Below, piece after piece: positions 20,111 through 30,932 of a DNA stretch of 64,000 nucleotides. Position 1 is the first letter of the stretch. Every line of letters begins with the position of its first letter. Source of the DNA: Kluyvera intermedia (GTDB lineage Bacteria > Pseudomonadota > Gammaproteobacteria > Enterobacterales > Enterobacteriaceae); NCBI RefSeq assembly GCF_034424175.1, contig NZ_CP139986.1, positions 1,488,001-1,552,000 on the forward strand, read 5' to 3'. The notes beneath the pieces are model-generated. The model saw only the letters and a list, made by a program, of their open reading frames with translations. It did no database searches and had not been told where the DNA came from. The position numbers and the translations under genes are program-made.

Positions 20111-21433
20111 TCAGAAGCGATAGTTGAAGTTAGTCCCGAACAGCCAGGCTTTACCTGTTGATTTGAAGGTGTAATTACCTTCCTGAATGGTGACGTTTTG
20201 CCCATGCATATAGGAAGCACCTACGTCGATAGACGCATCTTCGTTAAACGCATAGGTGGTACCGGCGCTCAGCCAGAAACGGTCCTGGTCCGGAATGGAG
20301 ATAGAGCGGTTGTCAGCTGGAACCGGGCTATCATCGAACGCAATACCGGTACGGAAGGTCCAGTTTTTATCGTGATAATAGGTGGTACCCAGTGCGATGC
20401 GATAAGCATCTTTGAAGCCTTCTTCCTTATAGAACAGTTGCTGACCGTTTGAACCGGTCGCTTTCAGCTCCTGGAACTGACTCCAGCTGGTGTAGGCGAT
20501 ACTGTAGTGGATAGCCCACTGTGGATCGACTTTGTTATAACCGGAAATTTCCCACATTTCAGGCAGATTCAGCGTCAAAGAACCTGGGACGGTGGCACCG
20601 CCGGTGCCGACTGGCAGGCCGCTAATCCCCGCAGAGCCGAGCAGCTGGTTGCCAAGGTTGGTAATGGAACTCTTATAATCGCCATCAAAGTCAATTTTGA
20701 CTTCTGAACGGTAGGTCAGACCCCAACGGTTATTTTTATCCAGCTCGTACAAAATCCCGGCGTTCCAGCCATAACCCCATTCGTCACCCTTCAGGTGAGC
20801 AATCTGTGAGTCCGGGCCAGTAATGCCGACTGCCGAGCCATAGCCTGGTGGCACGAGAGCGCTTGCTTCACCCGCATAGCGTTCGATTTTAGCTTTCGCG
20901 TAGACCGCATCAAAACCCAGACCGAAGCTCCAGTTGCTGCTTAGACGATATGCACCGCTCAGGTTAAGGTTGACCGTTTGCAGGTCGGTTTTGCCGCCGT
21001 ACATCCCGGCCGCATAGCTATTGTTAAATTCAGTCGCCAGGCCATAGTTAGAGGTGACGGATGCACCCCAACCGAACTGATCGTTAATGGGTGCGACAAA
21101 GTGTGCGTTAGGTACCCATGCAGTCGGCGCGATGTTGTCGGCGTTAGTGCTGTTACCTGATAACGGAGACTTACCTGAAATATTCACATCGGGGTCGATG
21201 TAAACCGCACCGGCAGAAAACGTTGGGCGGTCGAACATCATAATCAGCGCCGGGTTACGGCTGGCATTACCCGCATCATCTGCGATAGCACCTTCACCTG
21301 AATAGGCGCGGCCCAGGCCAGAGGATGAGAATTCATTAAGCTGGAAACCTGCTGACCAGGCTTGGGTTGAAACAAGTGCCACTGCAACAGCAAGAGCAGA
21401 CTTCGTGAAACGGGTTTTTTGGCTCATGACCAT
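20111..21433 (-). CDS. fadL: long-chain fatty acid outer-membrane transporter FadL
   Basis: This 440-residue outer-membrane beta-barrel imports long-chain fatty acids and is a phage T2 receptor in E. coli. A Sec signal peptide ends at about residue 28 (STQAWSA), then the FadL hatch ([20 protein letters not shown]) with the conserved NPA in [10 protein letters not shown], and the C-terminal aromatic NYRF typical of barrels. Compared with E. coli FadL a loop around residues 195-215 differs in sequence and length, as expected for surface loops. Either of two near ATGs could start it; GAGG upstream fits both. FadR-like sites lie upstream. Confidence 0.95.
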   Translation of the reverse strand: MVMSQKTRFTKSALAVAVALVSTQAWSAGFQLNEFSSSGLGRAYSGEGAIADDAGNASRNPALIMMFDRPTFSAGAVYIDPDVNISGKSPLSGNSTNADNIAPTAWVPNAHFVAPINDQFGWGASVTSNYGLATEFNNSYAAGMYGGKTDLQTVNLNLSGAYRLSSNWSFGLGFDAVYAKAKIERYAGEASALVPPGYGSAVGITGPDSQIAHLKGDEWGYGWNAGILYELDKNNRWGLTYRSEVKIDFDGDYKSSITNLGNQLLGSAGISGLPVGTGGATVPGSLTLNLPEMWEISGYNKVDPQWAIHYSIAYTSWSQFQELKATGSNGQQLFYKEEGFKDAYRIALGTTYYHDKNWTFRTGIAFDDSPVPADNRSISIPDQDRFWLSAGTTYAFNEDASIDVGASYMHGQNVTIQEGNYTFKSTGKAWLFGTNFNYRF

Positions 21434-21799
21434 AACCTCATTGAGTTATTTTTATACAAACAATGTTACATGTAGTAACAGAAGCGCGAAGTGTAGGGGC
21501 TGGACTACAACTTAGAAATCAGACCAGTGACGAGAGTATAGGTCTGACCAGATGGTATGTTGCAATATTGTTTATTAATATTTTCAAAGATGTTGTTTGA
21601 AACGAGATCTGGTTGGCAAAAATGCGGGTATGGTCATAGGTAACCCACCCCTAAAATTGTTTTAGATCATTTTTAATTGTGATTTCGGTCACTTAACGGC
21701 TTTCGCACCATTAACGACTGGAGAGGGGCCGCGGGCGGGCGTAAAATAGGCACATAGTTTATCTGGCACCTTAGGTGCACAAAACAGAGGAAATCTGCA
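21434..21799. promoter_or_regulatory. fadL-yfcZ divergent intergenic region with FadR-like sites
   Basis: This 366-bp gap has no gene. The best FadR-like operator, GGTCTGACCAGAT at 21541-21553, keeps the palindromic GGTC-N-GACC core. A weaker half-like match, ATCAGACCAGTGA, lies at 21518-21530. Both sit about 85-120 bp upstream of fadL, where E. coli fadL also has two FadR sites. FadR represses fadL until long-chain acyl-CoA binds it. Confidence 0.7.
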
Positions 21800-22084
21800 A
21801 TGAGTAAATGTAGTGCTGATGAAACCCCAGTTTGCTGCTGCATGGATGTGGGTACCATTATGGATAATACCGATACCACCGCATCTTACAGCCGCGTATT
21901 TGCTAATCGTGCAGACGCTGAAGCGACTCTCGCTGCGCTGAGCGAAAAAGCGCGTGAAGTCGAATCTGAACCGTGCAAAATTACCTCTACTTTTAAAGAA
22001 GTGGACGGTGGCGTGCAGCTGGATATCGATTTCGTCTTTGCTTGTGAAGCTGAAACGCTGATCTTCCAGCTCGGTCTGCGTTAA
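21800..22084 (+). CDS. yfcZ: DUF406 protein YfcZ
   Basis: This 94-residue soluble protein has the YfcZ/YiiS (DUF406) pattern: a cysteine-rich head (MSKCSADETPVCCCMDVGTI), a helical middle with the ANRADAEATLAALSEKA stretch, and a terminal FACEAETLIFQLGLR. Function is unknown. The ATG follows AGAGGAAA. Position between fadL and fadI is conserved in enterics but there is no direct sign that it takes part in fatty-acid metabolism. The four early cysteines (positions 4, 12, 13, 14) could be redox- or metal-sensitive, which is speculative. Confidence 0.9.
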   Translation: MSKCSADETPVCCCMDVGTIMDNTDTTASYSRVFANRADAEATLAALSEKAREVESEPCKITSTFKEVDGGVQLDIDFVFACEAETLIFQLGLR

Positions 22085-22110
22085 TCGCCTGACGGCGAGC
22101 CATCTTTACC

Positions 22111-22146
22111 AACGCCCCTGTTGCTTTTGCCACTGGGGCGTTTTCT
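22111..22146 (+). terminator. terminator after yfcZ
   Basis: AACGCCCC pairs with GGGGCGTT across a 16-base loop that can pair further (GTGGC/GTTGC region), followed by TTTCTTTT. It separates yfcZ from fadI. Confidence 0.75.
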
Positions 22147-22223
22147 TTTGTTCTCAATGTGTTTTAGCTCCCAATTTTCCTTCTCTTTGATTGGCTAAGT
22201 GTAAAAAATTAGTTAAGAATGTT

Positions 22224-22240
22224 ATCAGGTCAGACCACTT
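22224..22240 (+). promoter_or_regulatory. FadR operator of fadIJ
   Basis: ATCAGGTCAGACCACTT carries the GGTC-A-GACC core of the FadR consensus and lies 28-44 bp before the fadI ATG. It resembles known E. coli fad operators, so repression of fadIJ by FadR in the absence of long-chain acyl-CoA is expected. Confidence 0.85.
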
Positions 22241-22267
22241 GGTCGATTTTGATAACAGGGGAGAGTT

Positions 22268-23578
22268 ATGAGTCAGGCGCTACCGCTAATCACCCGCCAG
22301 GGCGATCGCATTGCTATTGTGAGTGGGTTACGCACCCCGTTTGCCCGTCAGGCGACCGCTTTTCATGGTGTACCCGCCGTGGATCTCGGCAAAATGGTGG
22401 TGGGCGAAATGCTGGCGCGCAGCGAAATTTCCCCAGACGTGATTGAGCAACTGGTCTTTGGTCAGGTGGTACAAATGCCAGCTGCGCCCAATATTGCCCG
22501 CGAGATTGTGCTCGGTACCGGCATGAATGTGCATACCGATGCTTATAGTGTCAGCCGTGCCTGCGCAACCAGTTTTCAGGCGGTGGCAAACGTGGCCGAA
22601 AGTTTAATGGCTGGGACGATTCGCGCAGGTATTGCTGGGGGGGCTGATTCATCTTCCGTTCTGCCGATTGGTGTCAGTAAAACGCTAGCGCGCACGCTGG
22701 TAGATGCCAATAAAGCCCGTACCCTGGGGCAAAAGCTCAAGCTATTCTCCCGCCTGCGTCTTCGCGATCTCATGCCCGTCCCTCCTGCGGTTGCTGAGTA
22801 CTCAACCGGTCTTCGGATGGGGGATACCGCGGAACAGATGGCGAAAACATATGGTATTACCCGCGAACAACAAGATGCGCTAGCCAACCGCTCGCACCAA
22901 TTAGCGGCACAGGCCTGGGCTGCGGGGAAACTCAGTGATGAAGTAATGACGGCCTACACACCGCCGTTCAAAACCCCACTTGAACAAGATAACAATATTC
23001 GCGGCAACTCAACGCTTGCTGACTACGCTAAGCTGCGTCCTGCTTTTGACCGCCAGCATGGCACGGTGACGGCAGCCAACAGCACGCCATTAACCGATGG
23101 TGCAGCGGCGGTTATCCTGATGACCGAATCGCGTGCCAAAGAGCTGGGACTGATACCGTTAGGTTATCTGCGCAGCTACGCATTTACCGCCATTGATGTC
23201 TGGCAAGACATGCTGCTGGGGCCGGCCTGGTCAACTCCGCTGGCGCTGGAACGTGCCGGATTGAGTTTTGCCGATCTGACGCTTATTGATATGCACGAAG
23301 CTTTTGCCGCGCAAACCCTCGCCAATATTCAATGCCTGGCGAGTGAGAAATTTGCCCGCGAGGTCCTGGGGCGTAGTCATGCCACTGGCGTGGTAGATGA
23401 AAGTAAATTTAACGTGCTGGGTGGCTCAATTGCCTATGGGCACCCATTTGCAGCAACCGGTGCGCGCATGATCACTCAAACGCTCAATGAATTACGTCGT
23501 CGTGGCGGCGGCTTTGGGCTAGTGACCGCCTGTGCGGCAGGTGGACTGGGTGCGGCGATGGTTCTGGAGGCTGAATAA
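22268..23578 (+). CDS. fadI: 3-ketoacyl-CoA thiolase FadI
   Basis: This 436-residue thiolase cleaves 3-ketoacyl-CoA to acetyl-CoA and shortened acyl-CoA, forming the beta-oxidation complex with FadJ that in E. coli serves anaerobic growth. C99 in SRACATS is the nucleophile, [10 protein letters not shown] near the C-terminus holds the catalytic His, and TACAAGG the second catalytic Cys. The ATG follows GGGGAGAGTT. The stop TAA shares its last base with the fadJ ATG (TAATG), so translation is probably coupled. Confidence 0.97.
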   Translation: MSQALPLITRQGDRIAIVSGLRTPFARQATAFHGVPAVDLGKMVVGEMLARSEISPDVIEQLVFGQVVQMPAAPNIAREIVLGTGMNVHTDAYSVSRACATSFQAVANVAESLMAGTIRAGIAGGADSSSVLPIGVSKTLARTLVDANKARTLGQKLKLFSRLRLRDLMPVPPAVAEYSTGLRMGDTAEQMAKTYGITREQQDALANRSHQLAAQAWAAGKLSDEVMTAYTPPFKTPLEQDNNIRGNSTLADYAKLRPAFDRQHGTVTAANSTPLTDGAAAVILMTESRAKELGLIPLGYLRSYAFTAIDVWQDMLLGPAWSTPLALERAGLSFADLTLIDMHEAFAAQTLANIQCLASEKFAREVLGRSHATGVVDESKFNVLGGSIAYGHPFAATGARMITQTLNELRRRGGGFGLVTACAAGGLGAAMVLEAE

Positions 23579-25740
23579 TGGACATGAAATCTGCATTTAC
23601 GCTCACCGTCCGTCCGGATAACGTCGCGGTGGTTACCATTGATGTACCCGATGAGAAGATGAATACCCTGAAGGCGGAGTTTGGCGGTCAGGTTCGCGCT
23701 ATCCTCAAACAAATCAGGGAAAACAAAACGCTACAAGGCGTGGTGATTATTTCTGCCAAATCCGACAACTTTATTGCCGGGGCGGATATCAATATGATTG
23801 GCCGCTGTCAAACGGCTCAGGAGGCCGAAGCCCTGGCCCGTCAGGGTCAGCAGGTCATGGCTGAGCTTCACAGCTTGTCGATTCCGGTTGTCGCCGCCAT
23901 TCATGGTGCTTGTCTCGGCGGTGGGCTTGAGCTGGCTTTGGCATGCCATGCGCGTATTTGTTCTGATGATGGTCGTACAGTGTTGGGTTTGCCGGAGGTG
24001 CAGCTCGGTCTGCTGCCTGGCTCAGGTGGTACCCAACGCTTGCCGCGATTGGTTGGCGTCAGTACGGCGCTGGATATGATCCTCACTGGTAAGCAGTTGC
24101 GTGCCCGACAGGCGCTCAAAACCGGTCTGGTTGATGAGGTGGTTCCGCAGTCGATATTACTGGAGGCAGCCGCCGAACTGGCGCGAAAACCTCGGCACGA
24201 AAACCGCCGTTTACCGGTACGTGAACGTATTCTTGCCGGACCACTGGGGCGCCGTTTGCTGTTCAGCATGGCGACTAAGAAGACCGCGCAGAAAACTCAG
24301 GGCAATTACCCGGCAACGGATAAAATTCTCCAGGTGATTGAAACCGGTCTGGCTCAGGGCTCCAGTAGCGGCTATGAAGCCGAAGCGCGCGCTTTTGGTG
24401 AGCTGGCCATGACGCCGCAGTCACAAGCGCTGCGCAACATTTTCTTTGCCAGCACCGATATCAAAAAAGATCCGGGGGCGAGCGTGGAAGCCGGGCCGCT
24501 GCGTTCGGTCGGTATTCTGGGTGGCGGCCTGATGGGTGGCGGCATTGCTTACGTCACGGCGGTCAAGGGTAAGCTGCCGGTACGTATAAAAGATATCAAT
24601 GCGAATGGTATTAACCATGCGCTCAAATATAGTTGGGATCAGCTCGATCAAAAAGTGCGTCGCCGCCATCTGAAAGCCGCCGAGCGCGACGCTCAACTGG
24701 CATTGATATCGGGTGGAACGGATTATCGAGGCTTTGCTCATCGCGATTTGGTCATTGAAGCAGTGTTTGAAGACTTAACCTTGAAACAAAAGATGGTCAG
24801 TGAAGTTGAGCAATATTGCGCACCTCACACTATTTTTGCCTCAAATACCTCATCTTTACCGATTGGTGATATTGCTGCCATGGCTCAGAACCCTGAGCGG
24901 GTTATCGGCCTGCACTTTTTCAGCCCGGTTGAAAAAATGCCGCTGGTGGAAGTTATCCCGCATGCCAGCACCTCTGAACAGACGATTGCCACTACCGTAA
25001 AACTTGCGAAGAAACAGGGTAAAACACCGATTGTTGTTGCGGATAAGGCCGGGTTTTACGTTAACCGTATTCTGGCACCTTACATTGCGGAAGCCATGCG
25101 CATTCTGGTTGAGGGCGAAAGTGTCGAAGCAATTGATAATGCACTGGTTAAATTTGGTTTCCCGGTAGGCCCTATCCAATTATTGGATGAGGTGGGAATT
25201 GATACAGGAACCAAAATTCTGCCGATTCTGGAAGCGGCTTATGGCGAGCGATTCAGTGCACCTGCAAGCCTGATTCAGGCAATTTTGAATGACGATCGCA
25301 AAGGTAGAAAAAATGGTCGGGGTTTCTATCTTTATGGTGTGAAAGGGCGTAAAAGCAAGAAACAGGTCGATAAAGCGGTCTATTCCCTTGCTGGAATGGA
25401 GGCGCGTCGTAGCCTGTATTCGGCCGAGCAAATTACCGAGCGTTGCGTGATGTTAATGCTCAATGAAGCCGCGCGCTGCATGGATGAAGGTATCGTACGC
25501 AGCGCTCGTGACGGCGACATTGGCGCGGTCTTTGGTATTGGTTTTCCACCGTTCCTCGGTGGCCCGCTGCGCTATATGGATTCATTAGGCGCGGGTGAAG
25601 TGGTTGCCCGGTTGCAACGATTGGCTACCCAGTACGGTTCGCGATTCACGCCTTGTGAAGCGCTTGTTCAGCGAGCTGAGCGCGGACTGACCTTTTGGCC
25701 AGGTCATAAAACAGATTCACTGAATGATGGTCAAAGTTAG
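23578..25740 (+). CDS. fadJ: fatty acid oxidation complex alpha subunit FadJ
   Basis: This 720-residue bifunctional protein joins an N-terminal enoyl-CoA hydratase/isomerase domain (about 1-190, with [16 protein letters not shown] and [16 protein letters not shown]) to a 3-hydroxyacyl-CoA dehydrogenase (about 310-710). The NAD-binding motif [15 protein letters not shown] starts near residue 312 and the catalytic His lies in [15 protein letters not shown]. It is slightly longer than E. coli FadJ because of linker and tail differences. It overlaps fadI by one base and shares its FadR-controlled promoter. Confidence 0.97.
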   Translation: MDMKSAFTLTVRPDNVAVVTIDVPDEKMNTLKAEFGGQVRAILKQIRENKTLQGVVIISAKSDNFIAGADINMIGRCQTAQEAEALARQGQQVMAELHSLSIPVVAAIHGACLGGGLELALACHARICSDDGRTVLGLPEVQLGLLPGSGGTQRLPRLVGVSTALDMILTGKQLRARQALKTGLVDEVVPQSILLEAAAELARKPRHENRRLPVRERILAGPLGRRLLFSMATKKTAQKTQGNYPATDKILQVIETGLAQGSSSGYEAEARAFGELAMTPQSQALRNIFFASTDIKKDPGASVEAGPLRSVGILGGGLMGGGIAYVTAVKGKLPVRIKDINANGINHALKYSWDQLDQKVRRRHLKAAERDAQLALISGGTDYRGFAHRDLVIEAVFEDLTLKQKMVSEVEQYCAPHTIFASNTSSLPIGDIAAMAQNPERVIGLHFFSPVEKMPLVEVIPHASTSEQTIATTVKLAKKQGKTPIVVADKAGFYVNRILAPYIAEAMRILVEGESVEAIDNALVKFGFPVGPIQLLDEVGIDTGTKILPILEAAYGERFSAPASLIQAILNDDRKGRKNGRGFYLYGVKGRKSKKQVDKAVYSLAGMEARRSLYSAEQITERCVMLMLNEAARCMDEGIVRSARDGDIGAVFGIGFPPFLGGPLRYMDSLGAGEVVARLQRLATQYGSRFTPCEALVQRAERGLTFWPGHKTDSLNDGQS

Positions 25741-25915
25741 ATAGCCCGGATGAAATATGCGGATTCTGGCTATTTTGTAAACAAATGTTGACTATACTTA
25801 CGCCAGTAAGGTAAAAAACGGCGTTTCTTTCAGTGAATGGATAAGGCACAATGCCCGGCTACCGCGTCACCGTCATGGTGACGCAGGTGCTTCTGGTTAA
25901 CAAAAGCGGTGCAAT

Positions 25916-26401
25916 ATGCAAGTTTTTATAATGCGTCACGGCGACGCTGCTCTCGATGCAGCGAGTGATTCGGTTCGTCCTCTCACCGGGTGTGGTTGTG
26001 ATGAATCTCGTCAGATGGCAACCTGGCTGAAAGGCCAAAAAGTGGATATTGACCGCATTCTGGTCAGCCCATATCTGCGTGCAGAACAAACGCTGGAAGT
26101 GGTGGGGGAGTGTATGAACCTGCCAAAAGAGGTTGATGTCTTGCAGGAGCTGACGCCTTGCGGCGATATCGGCCTTGTGAGCGCTTACCTGCAAGCGTTA
26201 GCCAATGAGGGTACCGCATCGGTGCTGGTGATTTCTCACCTGCCGTTGGTCGGTTATCTTGTCGCTGAACTTTGCCCAGGCGAAGTGCCGCCAATGTTTA
26301 CCACCTCCGCCATCGCCAGCGTGACGCTGGATGCTGAGGGGAAAGGTGTGCTGAACTGGCAAATGAGCCCTTGCAACCTGAAAATGGCGAAAGCGATTTA
26401 A
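25916..26401 (+). CDS. sixA: phosphohistidine phosphatase SixA
   Basis: This 161-residue histidine-phosphatase-superfamily protein opens with MQVFIMRHGDA, the RHG motif in which His8 is phosphorylated during catalysis; the second His lies in LVISHLPLVG. In E. coli SixA removes phosphate from phosphohistidine, first reported for the ArcB HPt domain and later for NPr of the nitrogen PTS. No strong Shine-Dalgarno is visible before the ATG. In E. coli K-12 the yfcOPQRSUV fimbrial genes stand between sixA and smrB; here only a REP pair does. Confidence 0.93.
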   Translation: MQVFIMRHGDAALDAASDSVRPLTGCGCDESRQMATWLKGQKVDIDRILVSPYLRAEQTLEVVGECMNLPKEVDVLQELTPCGDIGLVSAYLQALANEGTASVLVISHLPLVGYLVAELCPGEVPPMFTTSAIASVTLDAEGKGVLNWQMSPCNLKMAKAI

Positions 26402-26404
26402 CGG

Positions 26405-26482
26405 TAGCCCGGGCGAGGCGTTTACGCCGACCCCGGGGAACTCGGTTCACAATCCCGGTGTCGCTCCGCTCGGTCGGGCTAC
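26405..26482. repeat. REP pair after sixA
   Basis: The first unit, 26405-26438, starts TAGCCCGGGCGAGGCG and ends in CCCCGGGG, near-identical to copies at 3926 and 36636. A related second unit follows at 26452-26482 in opposite orientation (ends TCGGTCGGGCTAC), so the two form a BIME-like pair between the convergent sixA and smrB genes. Confidence 0.8.
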
Positions 26483-26519
26483 ACCGACCGAGGAACTTTT
26501 GGCGACTTCGGCGATCGCA

Positions 26520-27071
26520 CTACGGTAATTCTGGCGGTAGCCACTCTTCCACTTCTATCAACACCAGCAGCGCGGCATCACCGCCGTATTCTTTTGACGC
26601 CTGATGAAATGCCATCACGTGCGGATGCTGTGCCAACCACAGCGGCGTCTGCTGCTTCAAAATATGCTTCCCATGGCCATGCATCACGCAGGCACAAAAC
26701 ACATGTTCCCGGCGACAGGCGGCGATAAGCGCACCTAACTCCTGCTTAGCCTGTGTTTGCGTTAAACCGTGCAGGTCAAGAAACAGCTCCGGGGAATAAT
26801 CACCACGTCGCAGTTTTTTAAGCTCAAAATGGTCGACGCCTTCACGCACGTATCTTACTGGGCCCAGGGTGTTCAGCAGCGGTTGGAATTCATCGGAAAA
26901 ATAGTGACTGTTATCGACCTGCTCTTGCAACAGGCGCTTGGGCGGAACTTCACTAATTTTTTTACGCAGCGGGCGATGGACAATCGTATCCTGCTTTATT
27001 TTGCGGGTGCCCGTCATTAACTGTTGAAACAGCGCCTGATCCTCCTCGCTCAGAGAGTTTTTCTTTTTCAT
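26520..27071 (-). CDS. smrB: ribosome rescue factor / endonuclease SmrB
   Basis: This 183-residue protein has an extended basic N-terminal region and a C-terminal Smr domain (about 95-175) with the family's [15 protein letters not shown] and [11 protein letters not shown] motifs. In E. coli SmrB (YfcN) recognises collided ribosomes and cleaves mRNA between them. The DLHG and HGHGK motifs are intact, so nuclease activity is expected. It is divergent from prmB with about 160 bp between their starts. Confidence 0.94.
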   Translation of the reverse strand: MKKKNSLSEEDQALFQQLMTGTRKIKQDTIVHRPLRKKISEVPPKRLLQEQVDNSHYFSDEFQPLLNTLGPVRYVREGVDHFELKKLRRGDYSPELFLDLHGLTQTQAKQELGALIAACRREHVFCACVMHGHGKHILKQQTPLWLAQHPHVMAFHQASKEYGGDAALLVLIEVEEWLPPELP

Positions 27072-27234
27072 TGATTCTTCTCATTCATTTTTTCCATCAG
27101 TTTACCTTTTCACGGTACTTCATGCAGCGAAAACGCTTTTTTGCCACAAGCCCTGCGCAAGAATGCTGATTTATCGCCGTCTTCATGGCAAACTAGCCGC
27201 CGAATTTACCCCGAAGCATGCCCTGGAGAACAAC

Positions 27235-28167
27235 GTGGATAAGATATTTGTTGAAGAAGCAGTCAATGAGCTGCATACCATTCAGGACATGCTGCGCTGG
27301 GCGGTGAGCCGCTTTAGCGCGGCCAATATCTGGTACGGCCATGGTACCGATAACCCATGGGATGAAGCCGTACAGCTGGTTCTGCCTACGCTGTACCTGC
27401 CGCTGGACATCCCTGAAGATATGCGTATTGCCCGCCTGACGACCAGCGAAAAGCAGCTGATTGTTGAGCGCGTCATCCGCCGTGTGAATGAACGCATTCC
27501 GGTCGCTTACCTGACCAATAAAGCCTGGTTCTGTGGTCACGAATTTTACGTTGACGACCGCGTTCTGGTACCACGTTCGCCAATTGGTGAACTGATTAAC
27601 AACCGCTTTGCTGGCTTAATCAACCATCATCCTGAACATATTCTGGATATGTGTACTGGCAGCGGCTGCATCGCCATTGCCTGCGCCTACGCTTTCCCGG
27701 AAGCGGAAGTGGATGCCATTGATATTTCACCTGATGCGCTAGCAGTGACCGAATACAACATCGAAGAACACGGCATGATTCATAACGTCACGCCGATTCG
27801 TTCCGATCTGTTCCGCGACGCGCCGCAGCTGCAATATGACCTGATCGTAACCAATCCACCGTATGTGGATGAAGAAGATATGGACGATCTGCCGTCAGAA
27901 TATCGCCACGAGCCGGAACTGGGTCTGGCGTCGGGTTCTGATGGTCTGCACTTGACTCGTCGCATTCTTGGCTGTGCGCCGGATTATCTGACTGACGACG
28001 GTGTTCTGATTTGTGAAGTGGGTAACAGCATGGTACATCTGATGGATCAATATCCGGATGTTCCGTTCACCTGGCTTGAGTTTGATAATGGCGGTGACGG
28101 TGTCTTTATGCTGACTAAAGCGCAGCTGGTGGCGGCGCAGAACCATTTCGGGCAGTACAAAGACTAA
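27235..28167 (+). CDS. prmB: ribosomal protein L3 glutamine N5-methyltransferase PrmB
   Basis: This 310-residue class I SAM-dependent methyltransferase modifies a glutamine of ribosomal protein L3 (uL3). The SAM-binding motif [20 protein letters not shown] is near residue 140 and the catalytic NPPY ([12 protein letters not shown]) near 205. The GTG at 27235, eight bases after GGAG, matches the length and N-terminus (MDKIFV) of the E. coli protein; the frame is open 24 codons further up without support. It is followed by aroC after 43 bp. Confidence 0.95.
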   Translation: MDKIFVEEAVNELHTIQDMLRWAVSRFSAANIWYGHGTDNPWDEAVQLVLPTLYLPLDIPEDMRIARLTTSEKQLIVERVIRRVNERIPVAYLTNKAWFCGHEFYVDDRVLVPRSPIGELINNRFAGLINHHPEHILDMCTGSGCIAIACAYAFPEAEVDAIDISPDALAVTEYNIEEHGMIHNVTPIRSDLFRDAPQLQYDLIVTNPPYVDEEDMDDLPSEYRHEPELGLASGSDGLHLTRRILGCAPDYLTDDGVLICEVGNSMVHLMDQYPDVPFTWLEFDNGGDGVFMLTKAQLVAAQNHFGQYKD

Positions 28168-28210
28168 TTGCTCCGGCACACAACAACACAATAACGATAA
28201 CGGAGTCGTG

Positions 28211-29296
28211 ATGGCAGGAAATACAATTGGACAACTCTTTCGCGTAACCACCTTTGGCGAGTCGCACGGCCTGGCTTTGGGCTGCATCGTCGACGGCGTG
28301 CCGCCAGGCATTCCGTTAACCGAGGCAGATCTACAGCATGACCTTGACCGTCGTCGCCCGGGTACCTCGCGTTATACCACTCAGCGCCGCGAACCGGATC
28401 AGGTAAAAATCCTCTCCGGCGTGTTCGAAGGGGTAACGACAGGGACCAGTATTGGTCTGCTGATTGAAAATACCGATCAGCGCTCACAGGACTACGGAAC
28501 CATTAAAGATGTCTTCCGTCCGGGGCATGCGGACTATACCTACGAGCAAAAATACGGCCTGCGCGACTATCGCGGTGGTGGTCGTTCCTCTGCCCGTGAA
28601 ACGGCGATGCGAGTGGCCGCTGGTGCCATCGCCAAGAAATTCCTTGCCGCAAAATTTGGCATCGTTATCCGTGGCTGTCTGACGCAGATGGGCGAGATCC
28701 CGCTGGAAATCAAAGATTGGGATCAGGTGGAACAAAATCCCTTCTTTTGCCCGGATCCGAACAAAATCGACGCGCTGGATGAGTTAATGCGCGGCCTCAA
28801 GAAAGAGGGTGATTCTATCGGTGCGAAAGTGACCGTGGTGGCTGATGGTGTTCCTGCGGGTCTCGGCGAGCCGGTTTTTGACCGATTGGATGCCGACCTT
28901 GCCCATGCGCTGATGAGCATTAACGCCGTTAAAGGTGTTGAGATGGGTGACGGCTTTGAGGTGGTCAAATTGCGCGGCAGCCAGAATCGCGACGAAATTA
29001 CCAAAGACGGTTTCCAGAGCAACCATGCGGGCGGTATTCTGGGCGGTATCAGTAGCGGTCAGCAGATCGTCGCTAACATCGCGCTGAAGCCAACTTCAAG
29101 TATTACGGTTCCTGGTCGCACCATTGACCGCTTTGGCGAAGAGGTTGAGATGATCACCAAAGGTCGTCACGACCCTTGCGTGGGTATCCGTGCAGTGCCT
29201 ATTGCGGAAGCGATGATGGCTATTGTCCTGATGGATCACTTTATGCGCCAACGTGCGCAAAACGCCGATGTGACGACGTCAATTCCACGCTGGTAA
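28211..29296 (+). CDS. aroC: chorismate synthase AroC
   Basis: This 361-residue cytosolic enzyme converts 5-enolpyruvylshikimate 3-phosphate to chorismate, the last common step of aromatic biosynthesis, with reduced FMN. Signatures are [11 protein letters not shown] near the N-terminus, [14 protein letters not shown] and the [19 protein letters not shown] segment. ATG 28211 gives the known N-terminus (MAGNTIGQ) behind CGGAG; the preceding GTG is discounted. It is followed two bases later by mepA, implying co-transcription. Confidence 0.98.
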   Translation: MAGNTIGQLFRVTTFGESHGLALGCIVDGVPPGIPLTEADLQHDLDRRRPGTSRYTTQRREPDQVKILSGVFEGVTTGTSIGLLIENTDQRSQDYGTIKDVFRPGHADYTYEQKYGLRDYRGGGRSSARETAMRVAAGAIAKKFLAAKFGIVIRGCLTQMGEIPLEIKDWDQVEQNPFFCPDPNKIDALDELMRGLKKEGDSIGAKVTVVADGVPAGLGEPVFDRLDADLAHALMSINAVKGVEMGDGFEVVKLRGSQNRDEITKDGFQSNHAGGILGGISSGQQIVANIALKPTSSITVPGRTIDRFGEEVEMITKGRHDPCVGIRAVPIAEAMMAIVLMDHFMRQRAQNADVTTSIPRW

Positions 29297-29298
29297 AC

Positions 29299-30123
29299 AT
29301 GAAAAAAACCGTTATTGCGCTACTGGCTCTGGTAGCCAGCAGCACGGCGCTGGCGGCAACGCCCTGGCAAAAAATCGCTCAGCCGATAGGCGGCAGCGCC
29401 CAGTCGATTGGTGCATTTGCTAACGGCTGTATCGTCGGCGCACAGGCGCTACCGATGCAGTCAGATACCTATCAGATAATGCGCACCGACCAGCGTCGCT
29501 ACTTTGGCCATCCAGAACTGGTGCAGTTTATTCAGCGTCTGGGTAACCAGGTTCAGCAACATGGCATGGGCACGATGCTGATTGGTGATATGGGTATGCC
29601 CGCCGGAGGGCGCTTTAACGGTGGTCACGCCAGCCACCAAAGTGGGCTGGACGTTGATATTTTCCTGCAATTACCGAAAAACCGCTGGAGTTCTGCGCAA
29701 CTGCTCAAACCTCAGGCGCTGGATTTAGTCCGCGCTGACGGCAAGCGCGTAGTGCCCACGCTGTGGAAACCGGAAATCGGCCAACTGATTAAGCTTGCCG
29801 CCGAAGACCAGGAAGTGACGCGCATCTTCGTCAACCCGGCGATTAAACAACAACTGTGCCTTGAAGCGGGCAACGATCGGGATTGGCTGCGTAAAGTACG
29901 CCCATGGTTCCAGCATCGTGCGCATATGCATGTCCGTTTAAAATGCCCGGCGAACAGTCTTGAGTGTGAAGATCAGGCCGCCCCTCCAGCCGGAGACGGC
30001 TGTGGTGCCGAGCTGCAAAGCTGGTTCGAACCGCCAAAACCTGGCGCTACTAAACCTGTGAAGAAGACGCCGCCTCCGTTGCCGCCTTCTTGCCAGGCGC
30101 TACTGGATGAGCACGTACTTTGA
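29299..30123 (+). CDS. mepA: penicillin-insensitive murein endopeptidase MepA
   Basis: This 274-residue LAS-type (M74) metallopeptidase cuts D-Ala-meso-DAP cross-links in peptidoglycan. A Sec signal peptide (residues 1-19, ending STALA) sends it to the periplasm. Zinc-ligand regions are visible in [15 protein letters not shown] and in [12 protein letters not shown] near residue 210. The tail is proline- and lysine-rich. ATG 29299 lies two bases after the aroC stop; a much earlier in-frame start lies inside aroC and would lose the signal peptide. It overlaps yfcA by one base. Confidence 0.96.
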   Translation: MKKTVIALLALVASSTALAATPWQKIAQPIGGSAQSIGAFANGCIVGAQALPMQSDTYQIMRTDQRRYFGHPELVQFIQRLGNQVQQHGMGTMLIGDMGMPAGGRFNGGHASHQSGLDVDIFLQLPKNRWSSAQLLKPQALDLVRADGKRVVPTLWKPEIGQLIKLAAEDQEVTRIFVNPAIKQQLCLEAGNDRDWLRKVRPWFQHRAHMHVRLKCPANSLECEDQAAPPAGDGCGAELQSWFEPPKPGATKPVKKTPPPLPPSCQALLDEHVL

Positions 30124-30932
30124 TGGACAGTTTCTCCACGTTATTTATGGTTGAACCGCTCATGCTGGCGGTACTTTTCTTTGTTGCCATCCTGGCTGGA
30201 TTTATTGATGCTCTGGCGGGCGGTGGTGGTTTACTTACCGTTCCGGCATTGATGGCGGCAGGAATGTCGCCTGCACAGGCGCTGGCGACCAATAAACTCC
30301 AGGCCTGTGGCGGTTCATTGTCGGCTTCTCTCTACTTCGTCCGCCGCAAGGTGGTGAATCTGGCAGATCAGAAGCTGAATATACTGATGACCTTTATCGG
30401 GTCGATGACTGGCGCACTGCTGGTGCAGTATGTGAAATCAGACATTCTGCGCCAGATCCTACCGATTCTGGTTATCGGCATTGGTCTCTACTTTCTCCTG
30501 ATGCCGAAACTCGGCGAGTCCGATCGCCAGCAGCGGCTTTATGGCCTTCCGTTTGCGCTGGTGGCAGGGGGTTGTGTGGGCTTTTATGACGGTTTCTTTG
30601 GCCCCGGCGCCGGTTCGTTTTACGCGCTAGCGTTCGTGACCCTGATGGGCTTTAACCTCGCCAAATCTACCGCCCATGCCAAAGTGCTGAATGCGACCTC
30701 AAACCTGGGTGGCCTGCTGCTGTTTATCATCGGCGGAAAGGTGATTTGGGCGACCGGTTTTGTGATGATGGTCGGGCAATTCTTCGGCGCGCGAATGGGC
30801 TCACGCTTAGTGTTAAGCAAAGGGCAACAGCTGATTCGCCCAATGATTGTGGTCGTCTCAGCGGTGATGAGCGCCAAGCTACTGTACGACAGCCATGGAC
30901 AGGAAATTCTTCAATGGTTAGGGATCAACTAA
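30123..30932 (+). CDS. yfcA: TauE/SafE-family membrane protein YfcA
   Basis: This 269-residue inner-membrane protein of the TauE/SafE (DUF81) family has about eight hydrophobic helices and the two internal motif repeats of that family (IDALAGGGGLLTVPAL and FYDGFFGPGAGSFYAL). Relatives are thought to export sulfur-containing or organic anions, but the YfcA substrate is unknown. The ATG overlaps the mepA stop (TGATG form), while its own TAA overlaps the epmC ATG, making a tightly coupled operon. Confidence 0.93.
   Translation: MDSFSTLFMVEPLMLAVLFFVAILAGFIDALAGGGGLLTVPALMAAGMSPAQALATNKLQACGGSLSASLYFVRRKVVNLADQKLNILMTFIGSMTGALLVQYVKSDILRQILPILVIGIGLYFLLMPKLGESDRQQRLYGLPFALVAGGCVGFYDGFFGPGAGSFYALAFVTLMGFNLAKSTAHAKVLNATSNLGGLLLFIIGGKVIWATGFVMMVGQFFGARMGSRLVLSKGQQLIRPMIVVVSAVMSAKLLYDSHGQEILQWLGIN

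Noticed and set aside
29176..29298. An upstream extension of mepA within aroC.
   Set aside because: It would bury the signal peptide inside the protein; the ATG at 29299 gives the proper secreted form.
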